From contig NZ_JACLZI010000023.1 of assembly GCF_014280935.1 (NCBI RefSeq), positions 1 through 49,077 on the forward strand: a stretch of DNA of 49,077 bases, given 5' to 3'. The notes under the pieces are model-generated. The model was not told the DNA's origin, did no database searches, and was given only the letters and a program-made list of their open reading frames with translations. A program made the translations under genes and the position numbers. This stretch comes from Aquibacillus kalidii. GTDB taxonomy: Bacteria > Bacillota > Bacilli > Bacillales > Amphibacillaceae. This document shows positions 17,174 to 25,572 of the stretch, piece by piece. Position 1 is the stretch's first letter, and each line of letters begins with the position of its first letter.

Positions 17174-18388
17174 TTGAATAAACCAAAGATACTTATCCTT
17201 GGGGCGGGATATGGTGGTTTAACTACAACTGTTAAATTGCAAAAAAAACTCGGTGTTAATGATGCTCATATTACACTTGTAAATAAACATGATTACCATT
17301 ATGAGGCAACATGGTTACATGAAAATGCTGCTGGTACATTACATCATGATCGAAGTAGAGTGAAAATTAAAGATTTACTTAATAGTAGTAAAGTTAACTT
17401 TGTTCAAGATACGGTTGTTGCTATTAAACCGGATGAGAAGAAAGTTGAATTAGAAAATGATGTGCTTGATTATGATTATTTGGTTGTAGCATTAGGATTC
17501 GAAGCGGCGACGTTTGGTATTCCAGGATTGATTGAAAATGCCTTTACGATTGGAAGTATTAACCAAGCAAGGTTAATCAAACAGCATATCGAGTACAACT
17601 TTGCTATGTATAATAACGAACCTGAGCCGAAACAAGAAAGATTAAATATTGTCGTTGGTGGCGGAGGCTTTACTGGAATCGAGTTTCTTGGTGAAATTGC
17701 TAATAGAATTCCTCAACTTTGTGAAGAGTATGATATTGACCGTAGCAAAGTAAGAATTATAAACGTTGAGGGAGCTCCATCGATTTTACCAGGTTTTGAT
17801 CCGCAGCTAATTGAATATGCCATGAATTCTTTAGAATCAAGAGGCGTGGAATTTAAGTTAGGTGCGCTTTTAAAAGAATGTAAGCCAGATGGGATTGTAA
17901 TTGAAAAAGATGGTGAATTAGAGGAGATTCCAACCGTCACCACAATTTGGGCTGCAGGTGTACGAGCTAATAGTCTTGTTGAAAAGTCCGGACTAGAACA
18001 TAACCGTGGTAAAGTAGAAGTGAAACCAGATCTACGTGCGCCATCACATGAGGATGTATTTGTTGTGGGTGACTGTGCATTAATCTGGAACAAAGATAAT
18101 GACAGACCATATCCTCCAACTGCACAAATTGCAATGCAAGAAGCAAGTGTATGTGCACATAACCTTGCAGCTTTAGTTAAAGGTGGAGAACTAGATAACT
18201 TTGAATTTAACAACATGGGAACTGTTGCCTCACTAGGGCATGGCGATGCAATTGGTGTGATCTTAGGTGATAAGAAGTTATTCGGTTGGTCTGCCTCTGT
18301 TATGAAAAAGATTATTGATAATCGATCATTATTCAAAATTGGTGGAATTGGACTAGTTCTTAAAAAAGGAAAGTTTAATATATTTTAA
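17174..18388 (+). CDS. yumB: Type II NADH dehydrogenase (YumB-like)
   Basis: Membrane-peripheral flavoenzyme oxidising NADH and reducing menaquinone without proton pumping. The N-terminal FAD motif GAGYGG, the second nucleotide motif [15 protein letters not shown], and the C-terminal VFVVGDCA and [11 protein letters not shown] segments are clear. I favour TTG 17174, after GGAAGTGAT, giving 404 residues that begin like relatives. An in-frame ATG 15 bases earlier would overlap that site and has none of its own. Menaquinone genes at 36-44 kb make its quinone. Confidence 0.92.
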   Translation: MNKPKILILGAGYGGLTTTVKLQKKLGVNDAHITLVNKHDYHYEATWLHENAAGTLHHDRSRVKIKDLLNSSKVNFVQDTVVAIKPDEKKVELENDVLDYDYLVVALGFEAATFGIPGLIENAFTIGSINQARLIKQHIEYNFAMYNNEPEPKQERLNIVVGGGGFTGIEFLGEIANRIPQLCEEYDIDRSKVRIINVEGAPSILPGFDPQLIEYAMNSLESRGVEFKLGALLKECKPDGIVIEKDGELEEIPTVTTIWAAGVRANSLVEKSGLEHNRGKVEVKPDLRAPSHEDVFVVGDCALIWNKDNDRPYPPTAQIAMQEASVCAHNLAALVKGGELDNFEFNNMGTVASLGHGDAIGVILGDKKLFGWSASVMKKIIDNRSLFKIGGIGLVLKKGKFNIF

Positions 18389-18396
18389 TGAAAAAA

Positions 18397-18446
18397 AGAC
18401 TTGATTCGTTAAGGCTTAATTAGCCTAGAATCGAGTTCTTTTTTTG
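18397..18446 (+). terminator. Terminator after the NDH-2 gene
   Basis: An outer stem GACTTGATTC/GAATCGAGTTC (with G-U pairs) encloses a second AGGCT/AGCCT hairpin and leads into seven T. Confidence 0.85.
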
Positions 18447-18499
18447 TAGTTTATGAAATTATAAAATCTGCTAAATGTGGATAACCTGCATAATTAGCC

Positions 18500-18705
18500 T
18501 CGTCCAGCTCCGAGAGCCAGCGACTAGCGAGACTTCCCTCGCCTTCGTACAATAACAATTCAACGCTTAGTCGAATTTCCGAAATCACTTTGTTCACCGT
18601 GTTGCCTTTATCTCCTACGGCTCAGTCCAAATGTTTTCGGTGGGACGAGTAACCGCAGTCCCAGTCCGTACGTCGCTTACCTGCGCTCTGTGCTTTTGTT
18701 TCTTA
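18500..18705 (+). repeat. Long dispersed repeat element, non-coding
   Basis: About 205 bases of distinctly GC-richer sequence. It begins CGTCCAGCTCCGAGAGCCAG, continues CGACTAGCGAGACTTCC, and ends CTGTGCTTTTGTTTC. The border modules resemble the short element at 7094-7140. I recall similar elements as abundant non-coding repeats in Virgibacillus- and Oceanobacillus-type genomes. No ORF with a binding site lies in the 18389-18817 gap. The small yuiA gene that I would expect here by synteny was looked for and not found. Confidence 0.5.
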
Positions 18706-18761
18706 AAGTACTGGATTACTATTAATTGTTGTTTCCTATAAAAGAGATTGCTTGCGCTTTT

Positions 18762-18790
18762 CTAGTTATCATAATAGAATGATTTGGACA
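18762..18790 (+). promoter_or_regulatory. Promoter of yuiB
   Basis: TTGCGC (18762-18767), a 17-base spacer and TAGAAT (18785-18790) lie 28 bases before the yuiB start. It looks vegetative. The -35 matches consensus in four of six positions. Confidence 0.5.
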
Positions 18791-18817
18791 TGAAATTTTT
18801 GGCAAAGGGGAAAGAAC

Positions 18818-19129
18818 ATGATACAGTTGGTCGTTTCTGTTGTATTATTTTTCGTATTGTTTTTTGGTTTATCTTTCATTTTAAATATGCTCTTACGAAG
18901 AACATGGATTATGGCGTTTATATTTCCAATCGTGGTTCTTTTAATTGTTGATACATTTCCTATCTCAACTTACTTTACTGATCCAGTCTCGGCATTTCAA
19001 ATTGTTGGAGACCGATTTGTAGGATTAAAGGTTCATGATGTAGTTATACTTCTATCAGGACTTTTAGGAACAATTGTATCGGGAATTGTAATTAAAAAAT
19101 TACGCAAAAGCGGATATCAAATGTTCTAA
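18818..19129 (+). CDS. yuiB: YuiB-like small membrane protein
   Basis: A 103-residue integral membrane protein with three hydrophobic segments (about 3-24, 29-47 and 75-93). A short positively charged loop LLRRTW follows the first, and the tail is basic (KKLRKSGYQMF). It resembles B. subtilis YuiB; the function is unknown. AAAGGGG precedes ATG 18818. It lies before yuiC in the conserved order and may share its promoter, although an 81-base gap separates them. Confidence 0.78.
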   Translation: MIQLVVSVVLFFVLFFGLSFILNMLLRRTWIMAFIFPIVVLLIVDTFPISTYFTDPVSAFQIVGDRFVGLKVHDVVILLSGLLGTIVSGIVIKKLRKSGYQMF

Positions 19130-19210
19130 TCTCTAATTGAATTAAAATCTATAATGTATAAAACCTTTTTATATTGGAAATGATGACACCCAGAGAGGTG
19201 TTATCAGATT

Positions 19211-19900
19211 ATGAAAAAGTTATTAAAACGAATTACAATGACTACACTATTTTTAAGTGCGCTCTATACTACTGTTTTGAATGTATCAAATGTTTCCGCA
19301 GCGAAAATCTCTACCGATGATAATTATCAGTACACGGAGGAGCAATCGATCGTTTATGGGGTCCAGCCAATAAGTAAAGTCACGCTTGAAAAGAAGGCAT
19401 TGAATCATAAGCAAGCTAGAACAACCTATATTTCTAGTCAACAAGTAGATGGTCCTAAAACATTAGAAGATACAATAAACCTAGATAAATATCCTAGCTC
19501 AGTTGTAACTGCAACAGGGTATACTGCTGGTGTAGAATCAACGGGTAAAACACAGGATCATCCAGAATACGGAATTACCTATTCTGGTGTTAAAGTTAAA
19601 AGAGATATTTATTCTACAATAGCAGCAGATTTGGATGTTTATCCTATTGGAACGATTTTGTATGTTCCGGGGTATGGATATGGTGTTGTAGCTGATAAGG
19701 GTGGAGCCATTACAGGTAACAAGATTGATTTGTATTATCCAACTGTTGAGCAAGTATATGAAGAGTGGGGTAAGAAACAGGTTGAGGTTTACCTTATTGA
19801 AAAAGGCGAAGGCCATTTAACCGAAGAAGTACTTAATAGTTTAAATGAAACCGAGGCACTGCAAGTATTTAGAGAACAATATAGAAAAGTTAAAGAATAA
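19211..19900 (+). CDS. yuiC: Secreted 3D-domain lytic transglycosylase (YuiC/Sps type)
   Basis: A 229-residue exported cell-wall enzyme. The signal peptide spans about 1-31 (basic MKKLLKR, a hydrophobic core, and VSAAKI as likely cleavage region). The 3D domain near residues 95-180 shows the conserved aspartates in [19 protein letters not shown] and KIDLYY. B. subtilis YuiC uses this fold to cut peptidoglycan to 1,6-anhydro ends, similar to MltA. The family is also called stationary-phase survival protein. AGAGAGG precedes ATG 19211. Confidence 0.88.
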   Translation: MKKLLKRITMTTLFLSALYTTVLNVSNVSAAKISTDDNYQYTEEQSIVYGVQPISKVTLEKKALNHKQARTTYISSQQVDGPKTLEDTINLDKYPSSVVTATGYTAGVESTGKTQDHPEYGITYSGVKVKRDIYSTIAADLDVYPIGTILYVPGYGYGVVADKGGAITGNKIDLYYPTVEQVYEEWGKKQVEVYLIEKGEGHLTEEVLNSLNETEALQVFREQYRKVKE

Positions 19901-19907
19901 TGAAACG

Positions 19908-19936
19908 GAAGCCCCCTTTGAAATAAGGGGGCTTAT
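19908..19936. terminator. Hairpin between yuiC and yuiD
   Basis: A perfect GC-rich stem AAGCCCCCTT/AAGGGGGCTT with a short loop lies between convergent genes. T tracts are weak on both sides, so termination is plausible but not certain. Confidence 0.6.
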
Positions 19937-19967
19937 GTATGCACTTATATAAGCTTGTCATTTCATT

Positions 19968-20441
19968 CTAAAATAAGGGGTAGATTAGTAAAGATAGTAT
20001 AATGCCAGTTATACCACCAAAAAACACTTCAATTGGTTGGTGGCCTAACAACTCTTTTAGTTCTTTCTGTTTTTCATAAACACCCTTCTTAGACCAATCT
20101 TTCGCCTCTTCAATAAAATAATGAAAGTCCTTTACTAGCATGTTCAGAATGATAGCTTGTTCACCAGCGTGTCTTCTAACTCCGGAGGCATCAAACATAG
20201 TTATAATACTAAAAATGCAGGAAACAGCAAATAATCCGGAAGAGACACCATGATCAAGACCGATCCCCGTTGTCAATGCTGCAACTGCAGCTGAGTGGCT
20301 ACTGGGCATTCCCCCCGTGCTAAAAGCAAGGCCGGGTTTAAATTCCCTAGTGGCAATATATTGTATCGGAATTTTTACTACTTGTGCAAAAACAATAGCT
20401 ATAAGCGCTGCCCATAATGGGAAATTCGAAAACAATTCCAC
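19968..20441 (-). CDS. yuiD: YuiD-like divergent PAP2 (DUF212) membrane protein
   Basis: A 157-residue membrane protein of the divergent PAP2 family. The phosphatase-like motif GMPSSHSAAVAAL occurs near residues 43-56, followed by FDASGVRRHAGEQA and LGHQPIEVFFGG, all family hallmarks. A lipid phosphatase role is inferred from the fold only. The GTG start at 20441 has GAAAGGATG upstream. It converges on yuiC, keeping the yuiB-C-D block. The gap 20442-20676 shows a long-loop inverted repeat (20608-20618 with 20649-20659) of unknown meaning. Confidence 0.85.
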   Translation of the reverse strand: MELFSNFPLWAALIAIVFAQVVKIPIQYIATREFKPGLAFSTGGMPSSHSAAVAALTTGIGLDHGVSSGLFAVSCIFSIITMFDASGVRRHAGEQAIILNMLVKDFHYFIEEAKDWSKKGVYEKQKELKELLGHQPIEVFFGGITGIILSLLIYPLF

Positions 20442-20676
20442 TAACTTAACATCCTTTCTCTTAGTTGTATTATTAACGATAGCTTACCCTTACATAAAAT
20501 CGTTAAACTAATAAAGTAACAAGATTTTTTTTGATTATAACATACTAAAATAAAGAATGTATTGTGATTGATACGGACGAGAAAGGATCTTTACAGTGAT
20601 TTAACAGAACAGGACAATCTAACAAGTAAATGCGTTGTCTAATACATAATTGTCCCGTTCCGCATTATATCTGACA

Positions 20677-21063
20677 CTACCATTGTAAAGCTAGAGTAAG
20701 TTTGCAACATTCGATATTATCTACCTGGTTAATTAAAAGTAATCGAATTCCATCTGGGTTATAAGTAACGTCAACAGGTCTTGTTATACCAACATCTTTT
20801 ATATATTCCTTTACTTTTTCAGTTTGTGATTGCTGAGCAGCATTCATGATGTTTACTGCAAAGCTATCAGAGTTAGAGAATGCATGGATTAACTTATCTG
20901 CATCTTCCATAAGTGGCTTGAATGCTTTTGCGCTTTGTTGTAGGCGAGATGTATCCACTTCTGGATATGGGGATGGGTTTCTAGTTGAATAAGCTTTTCG
21001 ATTACAAATGGCATATGTTGGCTTATGATAATGATGGGCTGTACTGTACACATGATAATTCAT
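20677..21063 (-). CDS. Conserved hypothetical, possibly an inner spore coat protein
   Basis: A 128-residue protein without signal peptide or membrane segment. The N-terminus is rich in Tyr, His and Asn (YHVYSTAHHYHKPTY), as in coat proteins. The middle SAKAFKPLMEDADKLIHAFSNS looks helical, and the C-terminus carries a Cys pair (ECCKLTLALQW). From memory it resembles B. subtilis YuzC, which has been placed in the inner coat, but I am not sure of this. AAGGGAGG precedes ATG 21063. No sporulation promoter was identified. Confidence 0.6.
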   Translation of the reverse strand: MNYHVYSTAHHYHKPTYAICNRKAYSTRNPSPYPEVDTSRLQQSAKAFKPLMEDADKLIHAFSNSDSFAVNIMNAAQQSQTEKVKEYIKDVGITRPVDVTYNPDGIRLLLINQVDNIECCKLTLALQW

Positions 21064-21168
21064 TTAAGGGCCTCCCTTTTCATTTGCTCTTTTTTCGTGT
21101 TGTTGCTCAAAGTGCTTTTTATAAAATATGTAAGGCATTCTTAAATAGTGTTCACAACATTTTAGCTC

Positions 21169-21202
21169 AAAAAAAAAGACCACAGAAATCGTGATCTTCT
21201 CA
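21169..21202 (-). terminator. Terminator of deoD
   Basis: On the minus strand, stem AAGATCAC/GTGGTCTT (one G-U pair) is followed by a run of nine T. It lies just beyond the deoD stop. Confidence 0.82.
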
Positions 21203-21208
21203 ACTAAA

Positions 21209-21916
21209 TTATTTTATAGCTGCATCTAATGCTACTTCAATCATGTCATTAAATGTAGTTTGGCGTTCTTCAGCTGACGTTTCTTCACCAGTGATCATGT
21301 GGTCAGATACAGTCAAAATGGATAACGCTTGACGATTAAATTTGGTTGCTAGTGTGTACAGTGCAGTCGTTTCCATCTCTATAGCTAATACGTTATATTT
21401 ATCTAATAGCTCCAATAATTCTGGTACATTATCACGGTAGAAGCTATCGCTAGTAAAGACATTACCAACTTTTAGTTTTAAGCCTTTTTCAACACCAGTG
21501 TCATAAGCATTTTTTAACAAATCAAAGTCAGCAGTAGGAGCAAAGTCAATTCCACCAAATACCATTCTGTTCATTTGTGAGTCAGTGGAAGAGGTAGAAG
21601 CTATAATGACATCTCTTACCTTAACGTCTTTTTGAATCGCTCCGCATGTTCCTACTCGGATTAATTTTTGTACATCATAGCTTTGAATTAATTCATTAGC
21701 ATAAATAGATATAGAAGGTACTCCCATACCTGTACCTTGCACTGAGACTCTTTCACCTTTATATGTGCCTGTGTAACCATACATCCCTCTGACTTCATTA
21801 TAACAAGTTGCGTCTCTAAGGAAATTATCAGCTATATACTTTGCTCTTAGCGGATCACCTGGCAAAAGAATTTTATCAGCTATATCGCCTTTTTTTGCTC
21901 CAATATGTACACTCAT
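21209..21916 (-). CDS. deoD: Purine nucleoside phosphorylase DeoD-type
   Basis: Hexameric phosphorylase cleaving purine (deoxy)nucleosides to base and pentose-1-phosphate. Family motifs are [30 protein letters not shown] and [14 protein letters not shown], which carries the ribose-binding Glu, and then [18 protein letters not shown] with the catalytic Asp. It has 235 residues. Start ATG 21916 has AAGGAGGAC upstream. It is monocistronic, without pentomutase or deoxyribose-phosphate aldolase genes nearby. Confidence 0.95.
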   Translation of the reverse strand: MSVHIGAKKGDIADKILLPGDPLRAKYIADNFLRDATCYNEVRGMYGYTGTYKGERVSVQGTGMGVPSISIYANELIQSYDVQKLIRVGTCGAIQKDVKVRDVIIASTSSTDSQMNRMVFGGIDFAPTADFDLLKNAYDTGVEKGLKLKVGNVFTSDSFYRDNVPELLELLDKYNVLAIEMETTALYTLATKFNRQALSILTVSDHMITGEETSAEERQTTFNDMIEVALDAAIK

Positions 21917-22095
21917 TTTAATGTCCTCCTTAAATGGGTTTATACCATAAATTAAAGTATCATAACATTAGCTAGAAAACAAATGGCAACCCTAGTATTA
22001 TCTATAAATACCATTCATATAATAAATAATGAAATCGTTTTAAAAAGTATTGCTTTTTTATTCCTAAACGTTATTATTTCGTATATAATAAGTTT

Positions 22096-22140
22096 AGTGA
22101 CGTAAATCACATAGAAATAGTATTGTACTGTTTCTATCAT
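22096..22140 (+). promoter_or_regulatory. Compound operator and promoter of the HPr gene
   Basis: AGTGACGTAAATCACA (22096-22111) matches TGTGA-N6-TCACA in nine of ten positions. Directly after it lies a 27-base palindrome (22111-22137) with arms ATAGAAATAGTA and TACTGTTTCTAT around TTG, with one mismatch. TATCAT (22135-22140) could be the -10. The Fnr-like box centre would then sit near -43, close to class II spacing. The second palindrome covers the core promoter and may be a separate repressor site. Confidence 0.45.
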
Positions 22141-22190
22141 TACCATACATGCTTTAGCAGTTTGTTTTTACTTAAGGGAGGAATAATAAA

Positions 22191-22454
22191 ATGAAAGAAC
22201 AGAAATTTACGATTACGGATGAAACAGGAATTCACGCAAGACCTGCTACTTTGCTAGTAAATAAAGCTGGTCAATATGAATCTCAAGTTGAGCTTCATTA
22301 CAATGGCAAAGCTGTTAATTTAAAATCTATCATGGGTGTTATGTCACTTGGTGTACCCAAAGGTGCCGAAATTACAATTACGGTTGAAGGTACTGACGAA
22401 GAGCAGGCTTTAGAAGGCATTGCGGACACAATTAGAGAACAGTTAGGTGAATAG
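22191..22454 (+). CDS. ptsH: HPr phosphocarrier protein, stand-alone gene
   Basis: An 87-residue HPr-family protein. His15 lies in GIHARPA and Ser46 in SIMGVMSLGVPKGAE. Enzyme I can therefore phosphorylate it for PTS transport, and HPr kinase can phosphorylate it to make the CcpA corepressor. Crh, the usual second paralogue in bacilli, lacks His15, so this is a true HPr by sequence. It is alone: no ptsI or ptsG is adjacent, and a terminator follows. GGGAGG precedes ATG 22191. It could be the only HPr or a second copy; the window cannot tell. Confidence 0.85.
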   Translation: MKEQKFTITDETGIHARPATLLVNKAGQYESQVELHYNGKAVNLKSIMGVMSLGVPKGAEITITVEGTDEEQALEGIADTIREQLGE

Positions 22455-22459
22455 TAAGT

Positions 22460-22500
22460 AAAAAAGCTAGTTGATATTTATCTTCTAGCTTTTTTATTTT
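22460..22500 (+). terminator. Terminator of the HPr gene
   Basis: Stem AAAAAAGCTAG/CTAGCTTTTTT with a 14-base loop, ending in TTTTTTATTTT. Confidence 0.85.
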
Positions 22501-22631
22501 ACCTCTAAATAGGATTTATAATCGTATTTGTAATATAAGTTATTATTAGCTAGTATTAACTTGTAGTATCTTATATGAATACAATGCCATAGGATTTCTA
22601 TTAATTAAGTGTTGAAGAGGTGTTTTAAATA

Positions 22632-23120
22632 ATGAATGTATCTGTTTCACAATTGCCAGGTATTGGTCAAAAAATTACTTTAAAGACTGCAGAGGACAGT
22701 ATGCTTGTCGTAATCGTGCATCATACAGGGAAGAGGGAACTTTACTTTTTTGATGATGCTGATAGTGATGAAGCTGATTTTGCTATGGATTTAACACCTG
22801 ATGAAACAAGGGAGTTAGGCGCGCAACTTTTAGGTGCGACTTATCAGCCTGTTGATGCAGACCAGTTAAAAATGTTTAAGAAACAAATTGTAATTGATTA
22901 TATTAAGCTTTCAGCGAAATCCCCGATTGCGAATCAATCATTAGAAGAATCGAGTATTAGAAATAGAACAGGTGCTACCGTGATAGGGATTGTTCAAGGT
23001 GGAGAAATGACAGCCATTCCAGATATAAATAGAAAATTGGAACCAGGAGACGTCCTAATGGCTATAGGAAAAAAAGATCAAATTTTAGACCTTGAAGCGC
23101 TTTGTAAAGGAGAGGAATGA
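22632..23120 (+). CDS. khtT: KhtT-like regulatory subunit with RCK_C domain
   Basis: A 162-residue cytoplasmic regulator of a CPA2 antiporter. The N-terminal half begins with SQLPGIGQKITLKT and HHTGKRELYFFDD, as in B. subtilis KhtT. The C-terminal half (about 80-160) is an RCK_C/TrkA_C domain with GATVIGIVQGG and LEPGDVLMAIGKKDQI. In B. subtilis this domain binds c-di-AMP and the protein gates KhtU. AGAGGTG precedes ATG 22632. It is followed directly by the antiporter gene, so the two form one unit. The khtS gene of B. subtilis is absent. Confidence 0.88.
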   Translation: MNVSVSQLPGIGQKITLKTAEDSMLVVIVHHTGKRELYFFDDADSDEADFAMDLTPDETRELGAQLLGATYQPVDADQLKMFKKQIVIDYIKLSAKSPIANQSLEESSIRNRTGATVIGIVQGGEMTAIPDINRKLEPGDVLMAIGKKDQILDLEALCKGEE

Positions 23121-23127
23121 TTTTATT

Positions 23128-24306
23128 TTGCATATGGATTTTCCAACACTGCTAGGAGCGGGATTAGTATTACTTGGCATTTTCTATTTAGGTTTTTTAA
23201 GTCTAAAAATTAAATTTCCGAGTGTTATTCTTTATATCTTATTTGGTGTAGTTTTAGCGGATAGGTTGTCCCATAACGAATTACTCGAATTTTCTAGTGA
23301 GATAGGAATTGTATTACTATTTTTTATTCTAGGGCTAGAGTTTAGTATTAAAAGGCTGGGCTCTATTGCTGTTAAGATTTGGCCATCAGGCTTATTAGAT
23401 GTTTTCTTAAGTTTAGGCATTTCAATGTTAATTGCAATATGGTTTGGGATGGATCCTTTTAGTGCATTTATAGTTGGTGGAATAGCATATGCAACAAGTT
23501 CATCTATTACAGCAAAATTGTTGGATGACAAGAGTCGTATGGCAAATACAGAAACAGAATTCATGCTTGCTATTTTAATCTTTGAGGACCTCATCGCACC
23601 AATAATTATTGCCGTGCTAATTGGGTTAAATGCAGGAGGAGAATTCCAGTCATCAGATCTCCTGATCGTACTAGGTAAGGTTGTTGCATTGGGAGCATTT
23701 GCAATAGTACTCAGTAAAACAGTCTTTAAACATTTTGATAGGCTATTAGATAAAATCGAGGATGAAGATTTTAAAATTGCTTTGTTAGTTGGGATAGCAA
23801 TCGCTTTTGGAGGATTAGCTTTATACTTAGGACTTTCAGAAGTACTTGGTGCATTCTTAGCAGGAATGATGTTAGCAGAGATTGGGAATATTCAACGGGT
23901 AGAACATGTTGTTATTCCAATAAGGGACTTGATGTTGCCAACCTTTTTTGTGTTTTTCGGTACTTCCATTAACTTAGGTGATGGATTACCGATGCCATTA
24001 TTTCTTCTTATTCTTTTAGTCTGGTCAGTGATAGCGAAAGTATTAGTAGGAATAATAGGTGGCCGCTGGTACGGGCTTTCCAAAAAAGTTTCTTTAAGAG
24101 CGGGTTTATCATTATGTGCAAGAGGTGAATTTTCAGTAGTAATAGCAAGCGTTGCAGCTGGAACAGTGAAAATCATTGGTGGGATTTATGTTGTAGCAGC
24201 AGCCGTTATTGGAATGCTTTTATTTGATCAAGCGCCCAAAATAGCAAACAAAGTATATGGAAAAAAGAAAAAAACAAATAAGGATCTACGTGTACCTGGG
24301 ACTTAG
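23128..24306 (+). CDS. khtU: CPA2 potassium(cation)/proton antiporter, KhtU-like
   Basis: Polytopic membrane antiporter of the CPA2 family with about 12 hydrophobic segments. The conserved core reads LFFILGLEFS, ATSSSITAKLLDD, IFEDLIAPI (with the transport Asp) and LGAFLAGMML, and the carboxylate region CARGEFSVV follows. It probably exports potassium in exchange for protons under KhtT control. The start is uncertain: TTG 23128 or ATG 23134 follow AAAGGAGAGG inside the khtT end, and neither spacing is ideal. No C-terminal Rossmann domain is present; KhtT supplies the regulatory part. Confidence 0.88.
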   Translation: MHMDFPTLLGAGLVLLGIFYLGFLSLKIKFPSVILYILFGVVLADRLSHNELLEFSSEIGIVLLFFILGLEFSIKRLGSIAVKIWPSGLLDVFLSLGISMLIAIWFGMDPFSAFIVGGIAYATSSSITAKLLDDKSRMANTETEFMLAILIFEDLIAPIIIAVLIGLNAGGEFQSSDLLIVLGKVVALGAFAIVLSKTVFKHFDRLLDKIEDEDFKIALLVGIAIAFGGLALYLGLSEVLGAFLAGMMLAEIGNIQRVEHVVIPIRDLMLPTFFVFFGTSINLGDGLPMPLFLLILLVWSVIAKVLVGIIGGRWYGLSKKVSLRAGLSLCARGEFSVVIASVAAGTVKIIGGIYVVAAAVIGMLLFDQAPKIANKVYGKKKKTNKDLRVPGT

Positions 24307-24310
24307 TAAA

Positions 24311-24340
24311 GCCTGCCTCGATTTAAAAAGGAGGCAGGTA
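24311..24340. terminator. Hairpin between khtU and kapB
   Basis: Stem CCTGCCTC/GAGGCAGG with an 11-base loop lies between convergent genes. Its T tracts are modest on both strands, so efficiency is unsure. Confidence 0.55.
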
Positions 24341-24345
24341 CGTGT

Positions 24346-24726
24346 TTATTTGAAATATTCATTTTCTAATTGATCTATACTTGCTAGCGCTTTTTGATTA
24401 AATTCTGAATCCTTCTCTTGAAGTTTAGATCGTAGTTTGTGAATAGCATCTTTTAAAGATTCGTTAAAGCTTGGAACTGTATCTGAATAAGGATGAACAG
24501 CAGATTTAGAAACGTTCATTTTTTCTTGATAGCTAAGTGCTTTTCTTTGATGAAAAAAGACACCTTCTGTTTCTCCAAAGTTGTGAAGATCACCCTGTAA
24601 TGGATGTTTCACTACGGCGAGTACTTTTATTAAATATTTTTCCCCGCGGTCTTCCATCACTTCACCAATGTACGAACCTGATCTATAATGCGCACGTACG
24701 ATATCACCGTTTTTAGCGTCATCCAT
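24346..24726 (-). CDS. kapB: KapB-like kinase-associated protein
   Basis: A 126-residue homologue of B. subtilis KapB, which is needed for KinB signalling into the sporulation phosphorelay. An SH3-like beta-barrel N-terminus (GDIVRAHYRSGSYIGEVMEDRGEKYLIKVLAVVKHPLQGDLHNF) precedes FFHQRKALSYQEK and a helical C-terminus. There is no signal peptide or lipobox, in contrast to the name lipoprotein B used in older annotations. TGGAGG precedes ATG 24726. No histidine kinase gene lies beside it, whereas kinB is adjacent in B. subtilis. Confidence 0.8.
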   Translation of the reverse strand: MDDAKNGDIVRAHYRSGSYIGEVMEDRGEKYLIKVLAVVKHPLQGDLHNFGETEGVFFHQRKALSYQEKMNVSKSAVHPYSDTVPSFNESLKDAIHKLRSKLQEKDSEFNQKALASIDQLENEYFK

Positions 24727-24860
24727 GTTTTAACCTCCAAGTTTTTTTGATACTATTATCATGCCAAAGCATGCGAATTAGTACAAGTATTTTAACTGTT
24801 AGACTGGAATAGTTAAAACGGATGAAAACGCAAATTTTGAAAAATAAGGAAGTGGTAACT

Positions 24861-25043
24861 ATGATGGAGTTTCTTTACTTTCCGGAAGATAAAACCAAAT
24901 ATATCCCTGCAGTATTATCGTTACTTATCTTTGCAATAGGTGCTGTGGTTACGATGTATTTGATTCATAAATCATCCAAGAAAGAAGAAAAGAGATTTAA
25001 TGATCAATATGAAATTCAGAAAGATACCGAGCGTAATTCTTAG
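24861..25043 (+). CDS. Small single-span membrane protein, unknown
   Basis: A 60-residue protein (MMEFLYFPEDKTKYIPA...). One transmembrane helix spans about residues 15-35 (AVLSLLIFAIGAVVTMYLIH). A strongly charged cytoplasmic tail rich in Lys, Glu and Asp follows. AAGGAAGTGG lies seven bases before ATG 24861; longer in-frame starts lack a site. I do not recognise the family. It is divergent from kapB, so a shared sporulation-phase role is conceivable but unsupported. Confidence 0.6.
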   Translation: MMEFLYFPEDKTKYIPAVLSLLIFAIGAVVTMYLIHKSSKKEEKRFNDQYEIQKDTERNS

Positions 25044-25186
25044 GGGATTGTTTGTAGTTCCAACATTTTATTTTAATTATTTTGTTGCTTTTTTATTGCA
25101 TAGTTGAGATAAAATCATTAGCAATTGCATTCTTTAATTAACTGAGTGCAAAAGCGACGCTGTAGATTGTGACTTGAAAGGAATTC

Positions 25187-25538
25187 TAACGTCGCGAAAT
25201 TAGAAAAACTATAAGAATTCGCTTCGTTAGAGGGCAGTTAACGTCGCGAAATTAGAAAAACTATAAGAATTCGCTTCGTTAGAGGGCAGTTAACGTCGCG
25301 AAATTAGAAAAACTATAAGAATTCGCTTTGTTAGAGGGCAGCTAACATTGCGAAATTAGAAAAACTATAAGAATTCGCTTTGTTAGAGGGCAGTTAACGT
25401 CGCGAAATTAGAAAAACCATAAGAATTCGCTTTGTTAGAGGGCAGCTAACGTCGCGAAATTAGAAAAACTATAAGAATTCGCTTTGTTAGAGGGCAGCTA
25501 ACGTCGCGAAATTAGAAAAACCATAAGAATTGCTTCGT
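25187..25538 (+). repeat. Seven-copy 52-bp tandem repeat with internal palindrome
   Basis: Seven units begin at 25187, 25239, 25291, 25343, 25395, 25447 and 25499, with a constant 52-base period; the last unit is truncated. Each unit has a left arm TAACGTCGCGAA, a 19- to 20-base A-rich middle, a right arm TTCGCTTCGTTA, and the linker GAGGGCAG. The arms form a 12-position stem with two central mismatches. In units 3-6 the right arm reads TTTGTTA. In unit 4 the left arm changes to TAACATTGCG, restoring an A-T pair. The period is not a multiple of three, so it is non-coding. A partial GAATTCTAACG precedes unit 1. In 25044-25186 I see nothing else. Confidence 0.92.
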
Positions 25539-25572
25539 TATATCGCCTATCTTATTTCTAACTGGAGAGTCT

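Noticed and set aside
17713-18336. 207-codon minus-strand open frame
   Set aside because: It is fully antisense to the NADH dehydrogenase gene, Ser/Pro-rich with no binding site, and is explained by codon bias of the real gene.
18446-18817. yuiA or another small gene between the NDH-2 gene and yuiB
   Set aside because: No ORF with a binding site or the CXXC-rich yuiA pattern was found; the interval is mostly repeat.
25187-25538. CRISPR array
   Set aside because: The period is constant, but the linkers between palindromic units are conserved rather than unique, and no cas gene is in the window.
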